From positions 1-62,286 of the forward strand of contig JACQQS010000018.1 of the NCBI GenBank assembly GCA_016206925.1: a stretch of DNA of 62,286 nt. The letters run 5' to 3'. Positions 1-9,996 of the stretch are shown here, piece after piece. How positions within the stretch are numbered: the stretch's first letter is position 1; each line of letters begins with the position of its first letter. The translations under genes were made by a program, and so were the position numbers. The notes beneath the pieces were generated by a model. That model was not told where the DNA came from and ran no database searches. It saw only the letters and a program-made list of their open reading frames with translations. Origin of the DNA: Candidatus Omnitrophota bacterium. Its GTDB lineage: Bacteria; Omnitrophota; Omnitrophia; Omnitrophales; JACQQS01.

Positions 1-2
1 CA

Positions 3-3000
3 AAAACGACAACCGTGGATATCCGCTATGACACCGTAGGCGGTGCCGGTGGTTATCCTGTGGGTCAAACCATTGCCACGCTCCAGCCCGTTGCCAATGG
101 TACTGCGGGTGTAACATGGGGACCGATTCCTGATGCGATTGGCACGAATGTCAAGGTCAAGGTATTTGATGCCGCCTTCACGGATGTGTTTGGCGAATCT
201 CCTGCTTTCAAGATCATGGGCGGACTGACTCTTACAGGACCAACGGGCGGAGTGACGAAAACAGCTACTACGGACACCGACGTGACTTGGAATTTCAACG
301 GCACGATTCCCAACGTCAACGTCTATTATGACGCTAATACTACCGACGGCATTATTTGGATTCTTGTAGGAACGAAGAACCAAACAGGCTGCACCGGATC
401 GTGTTCCTATAGTTGGACGACACTAAATACTCCGGTTTTTCCCTCGACAGTGGGTAATAATTACCGAATTAAAATAACAAATGCGGCCGATGAAACAGAC
501 GTTCTTTCAGAAGGAACCGATTTCAAGATCGGTGCTCAGTTCGACGTCACGTTCCCTGAAAATGGTGCTCCGGTTTATGCCGAGGATGTCAATACGAATA
601 TCACTTGGACAACACCGAAGGGTTCTGGAATCAACAAAATCCATCTCTATTACAGCAATAGCGACTTGAGCACGAGCGCAGTAGATCCTACGACTTTGGG
701 ATGGATCCAAATTACGCCGGCCTTAGGTATTGCCAACAACGGCTCTTATACTTGGAATCCGATCCCAAGGGGGCTTACAGAATTAAGCACCGTGAATCAC
801 CGCGTCTTGATTACTCAGTATGATCCCGCCAACCAAGATCAAGTCTTTAATGTGAGCGGCGGCACGGTGTTCCCGATCTTGGGCAAACTGATTGTTACGA
901 CTCCAAGCACGGGTTCTGAATCTTGGGGTGTTAACACGACTCAGACTATCAAGTTCAAAAAACAAGGCAACCTGCAATCCGCCGAACTTTACTATTCGTA
1001 TGATGGCGCTGCCTTGAACTATGTAAAGATCAAAAGAGCCGATCTCACCACGGTGGTGGATATTTCCGACGCCACCGGTGTTCCCGACGCCCTGGGAAAT
1101 TATTCCTTTCCCTGGTTCCTTGATCCGGCTATCACGAGTCTGACGAGCGGCTTTTCGGGCAGAATCAAGGCCAAAGCGGTTACCCCCTCGACTCAAACCT
1201 CTGTGGAAAGCCTTCCGAGCACGGCCATTGAAGTGAAAGGAACTGTTACGGTTCGTGCGCCCGGCGGTGTGGACGATCCGACTCCTCTTCCGATGGAAGT
1301 GGGGCAGAGTTACTTGATCAAATGGGACAAATTTGGAGCCGTCAATAACATCCAAATTCATTATTCCACTGCAGGATGCGGAGTAGGGAATAATTTTGAT
1401 ACCAACCCCATCATCTTTGACGGGGCTTCCACGCCGTCCAGTTTTAACTGGACCGTTCCAAATAATATTGGAACCAATGTGTGTATCCGTGTCCGGCACA
1501 AAGAGAATACTAATGTCAATGACGTCTCCGACGTTGTCTTTCGCATCAAAGGGAAACTTCAACTCACGGAGCCGGAGGCGGCTGGCCTTAGCTATACGGT
1601 AGGCACGACCCAAACCATCCGCTGGACTACCACCGGCACCTTTACGCCCGTCGAACTTCATTATGACAAGGACGGCAATTTTGCCACGACGGCGGACACT
1701 TTCCCCGTTCTGCCATTCTCTACAGTTACGAACTGCAGCCCGGTTTCCCCGGCCATTACCTGCACCGCTACGGCAAGCTTTACCATCGAAGACAAAATCA
1801 GCGCGGCCACTAAACTCCGTGTTCGGGGTACAGGAGCTGATTCAGATGTGGTGTGGATTTCCACCAATCCCTTTAAGATTGTGGGTGCGCTTGATGTCAC
1901 GGCACCAGAAGCAGGCCAGCTCTGGTATGTAGGGGAGACCAACCGAGTTATCACGTGGGACGCTACGGGAACGGTCACGAATGTCAACATCGGATATAAG
2001 ACTTCAGCCGGAGCCTCTTGTAACTATACAGCCATCGCGGCCAATGACGCCGGTCACGTTGCAGGAGCCAATACCTTTAACTGGACGGCTGGGGTAGCGG
2101 ATGAGAAGACGGAAACGGCCTATATTTGTATTCAGGATACAAACTTCACAGAAATTACCAATGTGAGCGCTGCGCCCTTTTCTATTCGCCCTCTTTTGAC
2201 GGTTACCTCACCGGTGGCGGCTCAGCGCGTCGTGGTAGGCTCCAATAACGCTGGTTTGGTCAAGTGGACTCGTACGGGAACGAAGACGACTACTATTGAC
2301 ATTAAATATGACACGAACGATGGAAAGGGCGCAGACGGTATCGCCGGGAATGCAGATGACTATGCAGGTACGATTGCTACATTGGTGGATGCCTCAACCG
2401 GCGCGACCGGGGTGGCTTGGAACGGCGTTCCGGATTCCATCAGCAATCTGGTGCGGGTAAAAGTGGTTGATAACTCAGCGTCGCTTGTGTTCGCCGTTTC
2501 TCCAGCCACATTTAAGATTGTCGGCTCCCTTACCTTCAGCGAACCTCTGGCCGGGACTTATTTGAATGTGGGACAAACAGGCGTCCTCATTAAATGGACG
2601 AAGTCGGGATCTTTTGCCAATGTCAACATCTGGTATTCCACCGATGGTGGAACGAACTTCACGACCGAGATCACTCCTTCCACTTCCGCCGCTTTGCTTC
2701 AGTATAGCTGGCCGAGCATTCCAGCTACACCATCGAATAACGTCGTGATCCGGATAGCCGATACAGGCGATCCCGAGACCAAAGCTCTCTCTGGTGTTCT
2801 GCACATTCACCGAGTCTACGACATCACGCAGCCGGAGAGCGGTGAAGTTTTGGCGGTTGGAACTTCGTACGATATCAAGTGGAATACGACAGGGGGCACC
2901 GCGGCTAATGTGAAATTGCAGTATGCTACAAATGGAGGCGGCGCGGGGGGGAACTGGGTGGATATCCCCGGGGCAACTAACTTGGTCAACACGAACCCGG

Positions 3001-6000
3001 GAAGTTTTGCTTGGACGGTCCCCGACGCCGTTTCGAGCCAGGTCAAAGTAAGGGTTGTAGATTTGTCGGATACCGACAATTGGAACGAGTCTGGTACACA
3101 AAATAATCCTTTGCTGGGTACTTTCAAGATTCGAGCCGACCTGCGCATGGTGTCACCCAATGGAAATGTGAACCCCAATTTGACGGACAAGCTGCTCGTA
3201 GGTTCGACCTCTCCGATCCAATGGTTCCTGAATGGTACGATGAGTACGGTCAAACTACAGCTCTCCGTGGGTGGAGGAGCTTACGCGGATATTACAGGCG
3301 CGACGGCCCTTAATGCTGCCGGCGGGCAAACGGGTTGCGCGCCTTCTCCTTGTTGGAACTGGACCATTCCGAACAATATCTCTCAACAAGTCCGAGTGAG
3401 AGTGGTGAATGAAGCAGATACGACCGTGCTTGATTCGTCCGATTTCGATTTCGCAATTCGGGGCGGATTTACTTGGAGCTATCCGACCGTGGTCGGTACC
3501 GTTTTCAACTCCGGTGAGACGAAAACTGTTACCTGGACCACGACGGGAAGCATGGCTAATGTCAACCTTGAATACTCTACAAATAACGGGTCTTCATATG
3601 CGGCCATGCTGGATTCAGGGGGGCTTCCCGCCACAAACATTATCAACACAGGGACTTTTAACTGGCCCGTCCCCACAAATGTGGTTTCGAAAGATGTCTT
3701 CGTTCGGATTACAGGCACGAACGATCCGAATTCAAAAACGGATACGGTAAAAATAAAAATCGCTGGTGTTTTAAATCTGAGCGCTCCGGTAGGAGGTGCT
3801 CGATGGGGAGCAAACACCACGCAGCAGATTAAATGGACGACCACCGGACCGATTGCCAATATCAAGATTGAGCATTCGTTAAATGGCGGGACAAGCTGGG
3901 TGACCCCGGCCATTGCCGATACGGTCGCGGCCACAGGACAAGCCGGCTGCACACCGGCCCCTTGTTTTAACTGGTTAGTTCCTACCACAACATCTCCTAA
4001 TGTTGTCATTCGCTTGGGCGATGTGATAACCGACAGTGGAACGACTGCAGTTGTCTCGTCGGTATTCAAAATCGTAGGGAGTTTCTCGTTTACCGCGCCC
4101 ATCGCCACCACGATTTGGCCGGTTACCACGGGTGAGATTGCCAATACCACGCAGAATATTGTCTGGTCCACGATTGGCGGTGTTGCCCAAGTGAATATTC
4201 GTTATTCGGCCACAGGCGTAGCACCCTGGACTTTTGTCGTTGGGCCCCTTGCGGATGGCGGGCTCGGGGGATCTTATGCGTGGACTGTTCCGGACGCAGT
4301 CGGAAACACAGTGAAGGTCTTAATTGAAGATGCCACGGATCCCTATCCAAACACGTACACCGAGTCTGCTGCGTTTACCGTCAGAGGGGACCTGAAGTTT
4401 ACCGCGCCGGTTGGAGGAGAAAAGTGGGGAGTTGCAGGCGGGGTATCATCGGCTTATAAAACCATTAGCTGGCAGAGGAATGGAACGATTGCCCAAGTTT
4501 ATCTTGATTACTCCAAATCGGGAGCTGCGGGTCCCTGGATTGCAATTTTGAACGCAACGAGCGGCCTGGAGCATCCCAATTCGGGAAGCTTCGCGTGGGA
4601 TGTGCCTAACGATATGACGCTTCAAGGCCGGATTCGTATTCGGAACGTGTCCGGACCGGCCGTAGAAAGTATTTCGCCCACTGATTTCAAGATCATGGCA
4701 AGATTTGATGTAATGGCTCCCGATGGGGGAGAAATTCTCCAGGCGGGCCAAAATTATACGATGACTTGGAATAAATGGGGGACGGCGGCAGCGAATGTGA
4801 AAATTGAGCTGGCATTGAATGGAAATGTGGGTTTACCCACTTACGATAAGCTTATTGCACTCAGCACTCCCAACGATGGAAACCACCCCTTCACCGTCGA
4901 TCCGAACTGGATTACGCCTAATGGCAAGATACGGATCTATGACGTGAACGATATCGATAGCGTTGATGCTTCTTTCAGCACTTTTGCGATTCGAGCTGTC
5001 TTTACGTTCGTTGAACCCGTTGCTACCACGCCGGATTTACAAGTCGGGCAGCCTTTCTTAATTGTTTGGGCCAAGCAAGGAAATATTGCCAATGTCAAAC
5101 TGGAATATTCACCAGGCGGTAATAATTTCTTAACCGACATCCGTCCGATTGAGCCTACTACAGACGGAATTGTGCCTAACACGAACGCCGCCGGTTGCAA
5201 TCCAACCGAAGGCTGCCATTCTTGGACGGTTCCGGATGTTGAGGACAATAAAGATGAAAACATCAAACTTCGCATTCGTGATCCCAATGATGCGGGCGCA
5301 GAAGTTATTTCCGTACCCTTTAGAATTATTCCCAAATTTGCGTTGACTTTCCCTAACGGCAATGCTGATGCCAGCCTTACCGACAAGTTGAAAGTGGGAC
5401 ATCGGGTAGGCGATACGGCGACCCCCTATACCATTACATGGACCAGCTCTTCTAGCCAAATAAAGACTCCCTTTGTGGTACTGCGTTATTCCACGGATGG
5501 CGGCGGGACCTGGCCTGCTGGCAAGGTGATCGCCAATACCGACAACGACGGTTCTTACGTGTGGACTACTATTAACGGAGGTGTTCCGGACGACATTTCA
5601 TCTCAGGTTCGGATTCGGGTGGAGGATGCTTCTGACGGGGTCGGAAAAGACGATTCAAACTTCAACGTCAAAATCATCTCCAATTTCAAACTCAACGCGC
5701 CAAATGGTGGCGCGGTGTATGAGGTGAGTGATCCCCTGACCGCCACGTGGGAAAGTATTGGTACAGCCGCTAATGTTGAGATCGCTTATTCCACTGGAGG
5801 AGCCGGCTTCACAAGTCCGGTCGTGATTTTGGCGACGACACTGAATGATGCAACAGAGGCTTGGCCAAGTGGGGTATCTGACGCCATTAGCTCCACCGTC
5901 CGTGTACGTGTGAAGAGCTTGACCGACGATGGGTTCGACATTTCGGATACCGACTTCAGGATTCGCGGTAAACTTGCGGTGACGGCTCCCGGTGCTGGAG

Positions 6001-9000
6001 CCCGCCTAGCTATTGGTCAACCCTACACGATTACCTGGACTGCCACCGGTACGATCCCGAACGTCAACATCAAATACGATATTAATGATGGAAAAGGAAC
6101 TGACGGGATTGCCGGAAATGCGGATGACTATCCCTATACAATTGCTACCAGTGCAGCCGGTTGTACTCCCGTTTCCCCCGCATTGACTTGTTCCAGTTCT
6201 TTTAATTGGTTGAGCGTTCCGGACACTGCCACTGCCTTGGCGCGGATCAAGATTATCGATTCAAGGGCTAGCGAGAGTGATGTGATTGGAATCTCGCTCG
6301 CCTTTAATATCATCGGTAACTTCACTCTTCTTGCACCGAATGGGAACGAAGACTGGCGCGTGAATACAACACAGACCATTCGATTTAACTGGGGCGGCAC
6401 GATGGCTAATGTGGACTTTTATTACACCAAAAATATGGCCGTTGACCCAGCAACCATTCCCACCATCGACTGGATTTCTATTGGTTCCGCGAACTATGGG
6501 TTGGGAGATGGAAGCGGAACACCCTTACCAGAACGTACTTTCTCTTGGTTGATTCCGAACGACATTTCACCCAATGTTCGCGTCAAAGTAGCTTTTGCCG
6601 GTGATTCGAGCGTCTACGATGTTTCAAACAATTTCTTTAAGATCCGCGGGTCGTTTACCCTGACAACGCCCAACGGTAATACCGATGTCAGTCTTACCGA
6701 CCGTTGGGTCACGTTTGATCAAAAAACCATTCAGTGGACTACGACGGGTGGGATTCCAAACATAAAATTACAGTATTCCAGCGACGGATTCCTAAGCGAT
6801 ATCAATACGATCGGCACGCCGACGATCACGAACTGCACGGCTGCTGCAACACCACCTTATCAGTGCACGGGTACTTTTAGTTGGGTCATTCCCGACCGCG
6901 TGTTGAAGAATGGAAGCAACTTTACGGTGGCTACGGATCTGCAGGGCACTTACCCGGGACCCAATATGGTTAAGGTCCGCGTGACAGATGTCAATGACTT
7001 GGGTGTTTACGATGAATCGGACAATTTGTTTAAGATCGATTACTACAAAACGACATGGGATATCCGGGATCTTTTGACCAATGCACCACTCAGCGGTTTA
7101 ACCGTAAAAGTAGTAAAAGACACCGATCCCAATTACATCATTTGGAATCAGGCCGGTGTTACGACGAGTCCCGCAGTTGTTAAATATTTTCCTTTTGGGA
7201 CCTGGGTTGCTACGTGGACCAAGACTGAATACACCGATATGTCTGTTACGGTAAATGCGAGTCAGGACCGCGATTATTCAGCATCTCCGCTCGGTCCCTT
7301 ATTCATGCAGACTTCTACCGTCCATATTTGGGAATCTATCTCCCAAGTTTCCTACAATGCCGATGCGGATACTTTGGGTGTCGTATCCTGGTTGATGAGA
7401 GATGGAAGCAGGGTGCCGGGGCCTATCGAGGCGTTTTACAAAATCATTGATCAGGGTACTGTGATAGCTACGCTGGGAAGTCCCACGGCTGCCAATCCCA
7501 AGAGTGCTATCGTAGGAACGGGTTGGGAAGGTTCTACAGCGACGCCTCCGGCGCCGCATGAGCCGGCTCTGCCAGACTCTTCGGGTTATTTCAAGTTTAC
7601 GCTTGCCGCGACAACCGGGCTGCAAGCCGGAAAAGTTTATGTAGGTGAAGCGCAGATCAAAATTGGTACAGGCGGTGTCTTTAAAACCCCGATCTCTTTT
7701 GAAGTTTCTACTGCCAAGACACTCGAAGAGGTGAAAGATCTGGTGAATTCACAATTGAACAAACCTCTTTCGCAAGTAGAAGCAGCGGTCACCAGTGCTG
7801 TTTCGGCGCTCATTAACGCCCAGACTTCAACTATCCAAGCACAGCTTAACACGCAAACGACGACCATTGATACCAAGATGAGCGAACAAACGACTGCAAT
7901 TAAGGCAACACTGAATTCGTTTGAGACGACTGTTAGCACGTCGGTAGCGTCACTCAAGGCCGGCGCGGACCAAAGTCTGGCCGCTGCGGCAGAATTGGAA
8001 GCCACGGCGCTCAGGCATTCATGGAAAGCGGGTCTTTCACCCAACCCGGCTTTGCTCGGAGATACTATTACTATTCAGGCACAAGGTGTCCCGGGTAAGT
8101 TCCCCATCATTAGCGTTTATAACCATCTAAATAAAGAGGTCGTTGCAAGCGGGGCTTTGGTTGAAGATCCGGCCCAGCCAGGAAACTATAATTTTTCATT
8201 TAAGGTCAACAGCGGGGACTTTACGGCCGGTAAGGCATTTACTTATATTGTTTCGGAGGATGTGACAGGAGGATTGACCGCAGGCTCGGGTTTCGTCGAG
8301 AGTTCCTCACTAACGTCCATCGCCGGTCTTGCTGCTTCGGCGCCGGGAGCTGAATCGGCCGCCAAACAGGCTTTGGATGCCATCCGTGGACTTGAAGCTA
8401 TTATGTCAAAAGGCGGCGACGTCTCCGGCGTCAAAGATACTGTGCGTCAGGTTCAGACCGCCGTGAATGAAATTCCCGCATTAATTGCCAAGGCCATGGA
8501 CAGGCCGGATAGTCCCATGGCCCAGATGAAGGGCACGGTTGAAGATATTCAGAGGAAATTAAAAGAACTAGCCGGGAAAGAAGGTTTCGATTTCAAAGAG
8601 ATTTTCAAGCAAAGCCTGAGCGATTCGCCGGATATTAAAGAGATCCGTCAGGTTTCGGATTCTATCAATGATGGTGTTGCGGTTATGAATGCCGTGGTGA
8701 AAGCCAAGTTAGGGGGAACGGATGAGCCCATTGTGATGTCCTCCTACTCGTCCGGCAGCGTGGTTTTGAGAGTGGTCGCCGTGAACCCTTCGGATAAGAA
8801 GCCTCAAGACATACCTATTAAGATTTATCTGCCGCAGGAAGCCATGCCCCACGACATTTTGAACAAGGGCGACCTGGAATTGGGTTATGATTCCGAGAAG
8901 TCGCAATACTTTGTTTTCAAAGATAAGGTTACCTTGGCGGCCAAGGAAACCAAAGTATTCGAGGTTGAGTTGGAGGATATCTGGTTTGTTGCGGACGATA

Positions 9001-9506
9001 CCTTAAAGTCATTGAGGACGCGCACCGAACATATTATAGAGCGATTGAAGGACACGGATTATTATGAATCAGCCGGCCTGATTGCCCAGACGATTTACGG
9101 AAGGGTGGATCAAATTACGGTGTCACAGGCGGATGAGTCGATCAACAAGGAACTTCATATCGGTATGTACCGTTCCAATATGAAAATTGTTGAGCGGATC
9201 AAGGAAGACATCGGCCGGCTTGAGAAAATTCTCGTTGCGGTCGGCGCTCCGCCCGCGCCGGATATTTTGGCCGAATCTAAGTTGAACCTAAAGACACCCT
9301 CAAAGGCGACCACCTGGTTCATCATTCTTGCCATACTTGTTTTCATCGGACTGCTGGGCGCCGTTTTCTTCTTTACCTGGCAGTCCCAAGTAAAGCTGTT
9401 TTCCGATCTCTCATCGAAATCGAGAAGCGCAGTATTTCCGGAATTAGATGTATTTAAGCATGGAACACCCCAAGAAGAATCGGCTTCTCAAGATGAGTCA
9501 GGCTAA
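3..9506 (+). CDS. Giant Ig-like repeat surface protein with C-terminal membrane anchor (5' end outside window)
   Basis: The frame is open from the first bases of the window, so the true start lies upstream; at least 3167 residues are present. About 21 full repeats of roughly 108 residues run from about nt 215 to 7040. Each starts near an 'FKI.G.f.v..P' boundary and contains 'I.W...G...NV.i.YS' and 'W.vPd.is..v.vRv.D', a beta-sandwich pattern typical of Ig-like adhesin modules. After the repeats come a different beta domain, Thr/Gln-rich helical segments (about 7720-7990), more helices, a second beta domain (about 8720-8990), a helical stretch, one hydrophobic helix (about 9313-9378) and a polar tail of about 40 residues. 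I infer a periplasmic or extracellular filament anchored in the inner membrane with its C-terminus in the cytoplasm. Its last 14 bases overlap the ATPase epsilon gene, implying translational coupling. The ligand and exact function are unknown. Confidence 0.85.
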   Translation, partial: KTTTVDIRYDTVGGAGGYPVGQTIATLQPVANGTAGVTWGPIPDAIGTNVKVKVFDAAFTDVFGESPAFKIMGGLTLTGPTGGVTKTATTDTDVTWNFNGTIPNVNVYYDANTTDGIIWILVGTKNQTGCTGSCSYSWTTLNTPVFPSTVGNNYRIKITNAADETDVLSEGTDFKIGAQFDVTFPENGAPVYAEDVNTNITWTTPKGSGINKIHLYYSNSDLSTSAVDPTTLGWIQITPALGIANNGSYTWNPIPRGLTELSTVNHRVLITQYDPANQDQVFNVSGGTVFPILGKLIVTTPSTGSESWGVNTTQTIKFKKQGNLQSAELYYSYDGAALNYVKIKRADLTTVVDISDATGVPDALGNYSFPWFLDPAITSLTSGFSGRIKAKAVTPSTQTSVESLPSTAIEVKGTVTVRAPGGVDDPTPLPMEVGQSYLIKWDKFGAVNNIQIHYSTAGCGVGNNFDTNPIIFDGASTPSSFNWTVPNNIGTNVCIRVRHKENTNVNDVSDVVFRIKGKLQLTEPEAAGLSYTVGTTQTIRWTTTGTFTPVELHYDKDGNFATTADTFPVLPFSTVTNCSPVSPAITCTATASFTIEDKISAATKLRVRGTGADSDVVWISTNPFKIVGALDVTAPEAGQLWYVGETNRVITWDATGTVTNVNIGYKTSAGASCNYTAIAANDAGHVAGANTFNWTAGVADEKTETAYICIQDTNFTEITNVSAAPFSIRPLLTVTSPVAAQRVVVGSNNAGLVKWTRTGTKTTTIDIKYDTNDGKGADGIAGNADDYAGTIATLVDASTGATGVAWNGVPDSISNLVRVKVVDNSASLVFAVSPATFKIVGSLTFSEPLAGTYLNVGQTGVLIKWTKSGSFANVNIWYSTDGGTNFTTEITPSTSAALLQYSWPSIPATPSNNVVIRIADTGDPETKALSGVLHIHRVYDITQPESGEVLAVGTSYDIKWNTTGGTAANVKLQYATNGGGAGGNWVDIPGATNLVNTNPGSFAWTVPDAVSSQVKVRVVDLSDTDNWNESGTQNNPLLGTFKIRADLRMVSPNGNVNPNLTDKLLVGSTSPIQWFLNGTMSTVKLQLSVGGGAYADITGATALNAAGGQTGCAPSPCWNWTIPNNISQQVRVRVVNEADTTVLDSSDFDFAIRGGFTWSYPTVVGTVFNSGETKTVTWTTTGSMANVNLEYSTNNGSSYAAMLDSGGLPATNIINTGTFNWPVPTNVVSKDVFVRITGTNDPNSKTDTVKIKIAGVLNLSAPVGGARWGANTTQQIKWTTTGPIANIKIEHSLNGGTSWVTPAIADTVAATGQAGCTPAPCFNWLVPTTTSPNVVIRLGDVITDSGTTAVVSSVFKIVGSFSFTAPIATTIWPVTTGEIANTTQNIVWSTIGGVAQVNIRYSATGVAPWTFVVGPLADGGLGGSYAWTVPDAVGNTVKVLIEDATDPYPNTYTESAAFTVRGDLKFTAPVGGEKWGVAGGVSSAYKTISWQRNGTIAQVYLDYSKSGAAGPWIAILNATSGLEHPNSGSFAWDVPNDMTLQGRIRIRNVSGPAVESISPTDFKIMARFDVMAPDGGEILQAGQNYTMTWNKWGTAAANVKIELALNGNVGLPTYDKLIALSTPNDGNHPFTVDPNWITPNGKIRIYDVNDIDSVDASFSTFAIRAVFTFVEPVATTPDLQVGQPFLIVWAKQGNIANVKLEYSPGGNNFLTDIRPIEPTTDGIVPNTNAAGCNPTEGCHSWTVPDVEDNKDENIKLRIRDPNDAGAEVISVPFRIIPKFALTFPNGNADASLTDKLKVGHRVGDTATPYTITWTSSSSQIKTPFVVLRYSTDGGGTWPAGKVIANTDNDGSYVWTTINGGVPDDISSQVRIRVEDASDGVGKDDSNFNVKIISNFKLNAPNGGAVYEVSDPLTATWESIGTAANVEIAYSTGGAGFTSPVVILATTLNDATEAWPSGVSDAISSTVRVRVKSLTDDGFDISDTDFRIRGKLAVTAPGAGARLAIGQPYTITWTATGTIPNVNIKYDINDGKGTDGIAGNADDYPYTIATSAAGCTPVSPALTCSSSFNWLSVPDTATALARIKIIDSRASESDVIGISLAFNIIGNFTLLAPNGNEDWRVNTTQTIRFNWGGTMANVDFYYTKNMAVDPATIPTIDWISIGSANYGLGDGSGTPLPERTFSWLIPNDISPNVRVKVAFAGDSSVYDVSNNFFKIRGSFTLTTPNGNTDVSLTDRWVTFDQKTIQWTTTGGIPNIKLQYSSDGFLSDINTIGTPTITNCTAAATPPYQCTGTFSWVIPDRVLKNGSNFTVATDLQGTYPGPNMVKVRVTDVNDLGVYDESDNLFKIDYYKTTWDIRDLLTNAPLSGLTVKVVKDTDPNYIIWNQAGVTTSPAVVKYFPFGTWVATWTKTEYTDMSVTVNASQDRDYSASPLGPLFMQTSTVHIWESISQVSYNADADTLGVVSWLMRDGSRVPGPIEAFYKIIDQGTVIATLGSPTAANPKSAIVGTGWEGSTATPPAPHEPALPDSSGYFKFTLAATTGLQAGKVYVGEAQIKIGTGGVFKTPISFEVSTAKTLEEVKDLVNSQLNKPLSQVEAAVTSAVSALINAQTSTIQAQLNTQTTTIDTKMSEQTTAIKATLNSFETTVSTSVASLKAGADQSLAAAAELEATALRHSWKAGLSPNPALLGDTITIQAQGVPGKFPIISVYNHLNKEVVASGALVEDPAQPGNYNFSFKVNSGDFTAGKAFTYIVSEDVTGGLTAGSGFVESSSLTSIAGLAASAPGAESAAKQALDAIRGLEAIMSKGGDVSGVKDTVRQVQTAVNEIPALIAKAMDRPDSPMAQMKGTVEDIQRKLKELAGKEGFDFKEIFKQSLSDSPDIKEIRQVSDSINDGVAVMNAVVKAKLGGTDEPIVMSSYSSGSVVLRVVAVNPSDKKPQDIPIKIYLPQEAMPHDILNKGDLELGYDSEKSQYFVFKDKVTLAAKETKVFEVELEDIWFVADDTLKSLRTRTEHIIERLKDTDYYESAGLIAQTIYGRVDQITVSQADESINKELHIGMYRSNMKIVERIKEDIGRLEKILVAVGAPPAPDILAESKLNLKTPSKATTWFIILAILVFIGLLGAVFFFTWQSQVKLFSDLSSKSRSAVFPELDVFKHGTPQEESASQDESG

Positions 9507-9744
9507 TCCTATAGATGTATTGGTTGTAACCCCCCAAGCAATTCTTTACCGCGGACAAGCTAGTAGTGTAACTCTTCCCGGCGAAGTGGGTATATTCGAG
9601 GTTTTAAGCAATCACAAGCCGCTACTGACATTGCTCATCTCCGGCCACGTCATGATCGATAATAAGGGTATACCGATCAGGCGGGGAATCGTAAAAGTAG
9701 TTCAAAATAAAGTGTTTGCCATTGTGGAGGAGAGCAGCAATTAA
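9493..9744 (+). CDS. atpC: F1-like ATPase epsilon subunit, beta-sandwich domain only
   Basis: This 83-residue protein matches the N-terminal beta-sandwich of the F1 epsilon subunit: the 'VVTPQ...YRG.A..VTLPG.VG.FEVL.NH.P' pattern is intact and the chain continues to a 'VKVVQNKVFAIVEE' strand. The usual subunit is about 130-140 residues; here the C-terminal two-helix domain, which in bacterial enzymes inhibits ATP hydrolysis, is absent. ATG 9493 lies inside the last codons of the giant surface gene, so translation is probably coupled. Epsilon as first gene of the operon is unusual; in standard atp operons it comes last. Loss of the inhibitory helices suits an enzyme that works only in the hydrolysis direction, which is an inference. 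Confidence 0.88.
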   Translation: MSQANPIDVLVVTPQAILYRGQASSVTLPGEVGIFEVLSNHKPLLTLLISGHVMIDNKGIPIRRGIVKVVQNKVFAIVEESSN

Positions 9745-9967
9745 TATCTCAGGAAAAGGTTTCGAACTCATTATCATCTTTACGATCGCAATTCTGGGAC
9801 CCTCCGCGATCATCGCTGCGGGAGGTTTTGCCAGTATTACGGCATTGGGGCGAAACCCGTCCGCGGCGCCAAAGATATTTACGGCGATGATCGTTTTACT
9901 TCTTTTTGGAACAGCGATCGGGGTTATTGCGCTATTGGTTTTGTTTCAACTGTACGCACCGGATTAA
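9740..9967 (+). CDS. atpE: F-ATPase subunit c-like hairpin lacking the ion-binding carboxylate
   Basis: Two hydrophobic helices are joined by the polar loop 'RNPSAAPKIFTAM', a clear match to the c-subunit loop (usually RNPEA..KIFT.M). In ordinary c subunits the essential Glu/Asp lies eight residues after that Met; here the stretch reads 'MIVLLLFGTAIG' and the position is Thr. I see no Asp or Glu within either membrane helix. The protein should form a hairpin, perhaps a ring, but should not carry protons or sodium. Start is uncertain: no ATG or GTG fits. ATT 9740 has a good GGAGG-type site at 9726-9732 and gives 75 residues, the usual c length; TTG 9716 or 9722 are alternatives giving an odd basic N-terminus. 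It overlaps the end of epsilon. Confidence 0.8.
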   Translation: MNISGKGFELIIIFTIAILGPSAIIAAGGFASITALGRNPSAAPKIFTAMIVLLLFGTAIGVIALLVLFQLYAPD

Positions 9968-9996
9968 AAGCCCTCCTACTCAACCAGAGGAAAGTC

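Noticed and set aside
783..1661. Minus-strand open frame of 292 codons under the giant repeat gene
   Set aside because: It runs antisense to conserved repeat codons, its protein shows no domain pattern, and similar shadows occur all along the gene.
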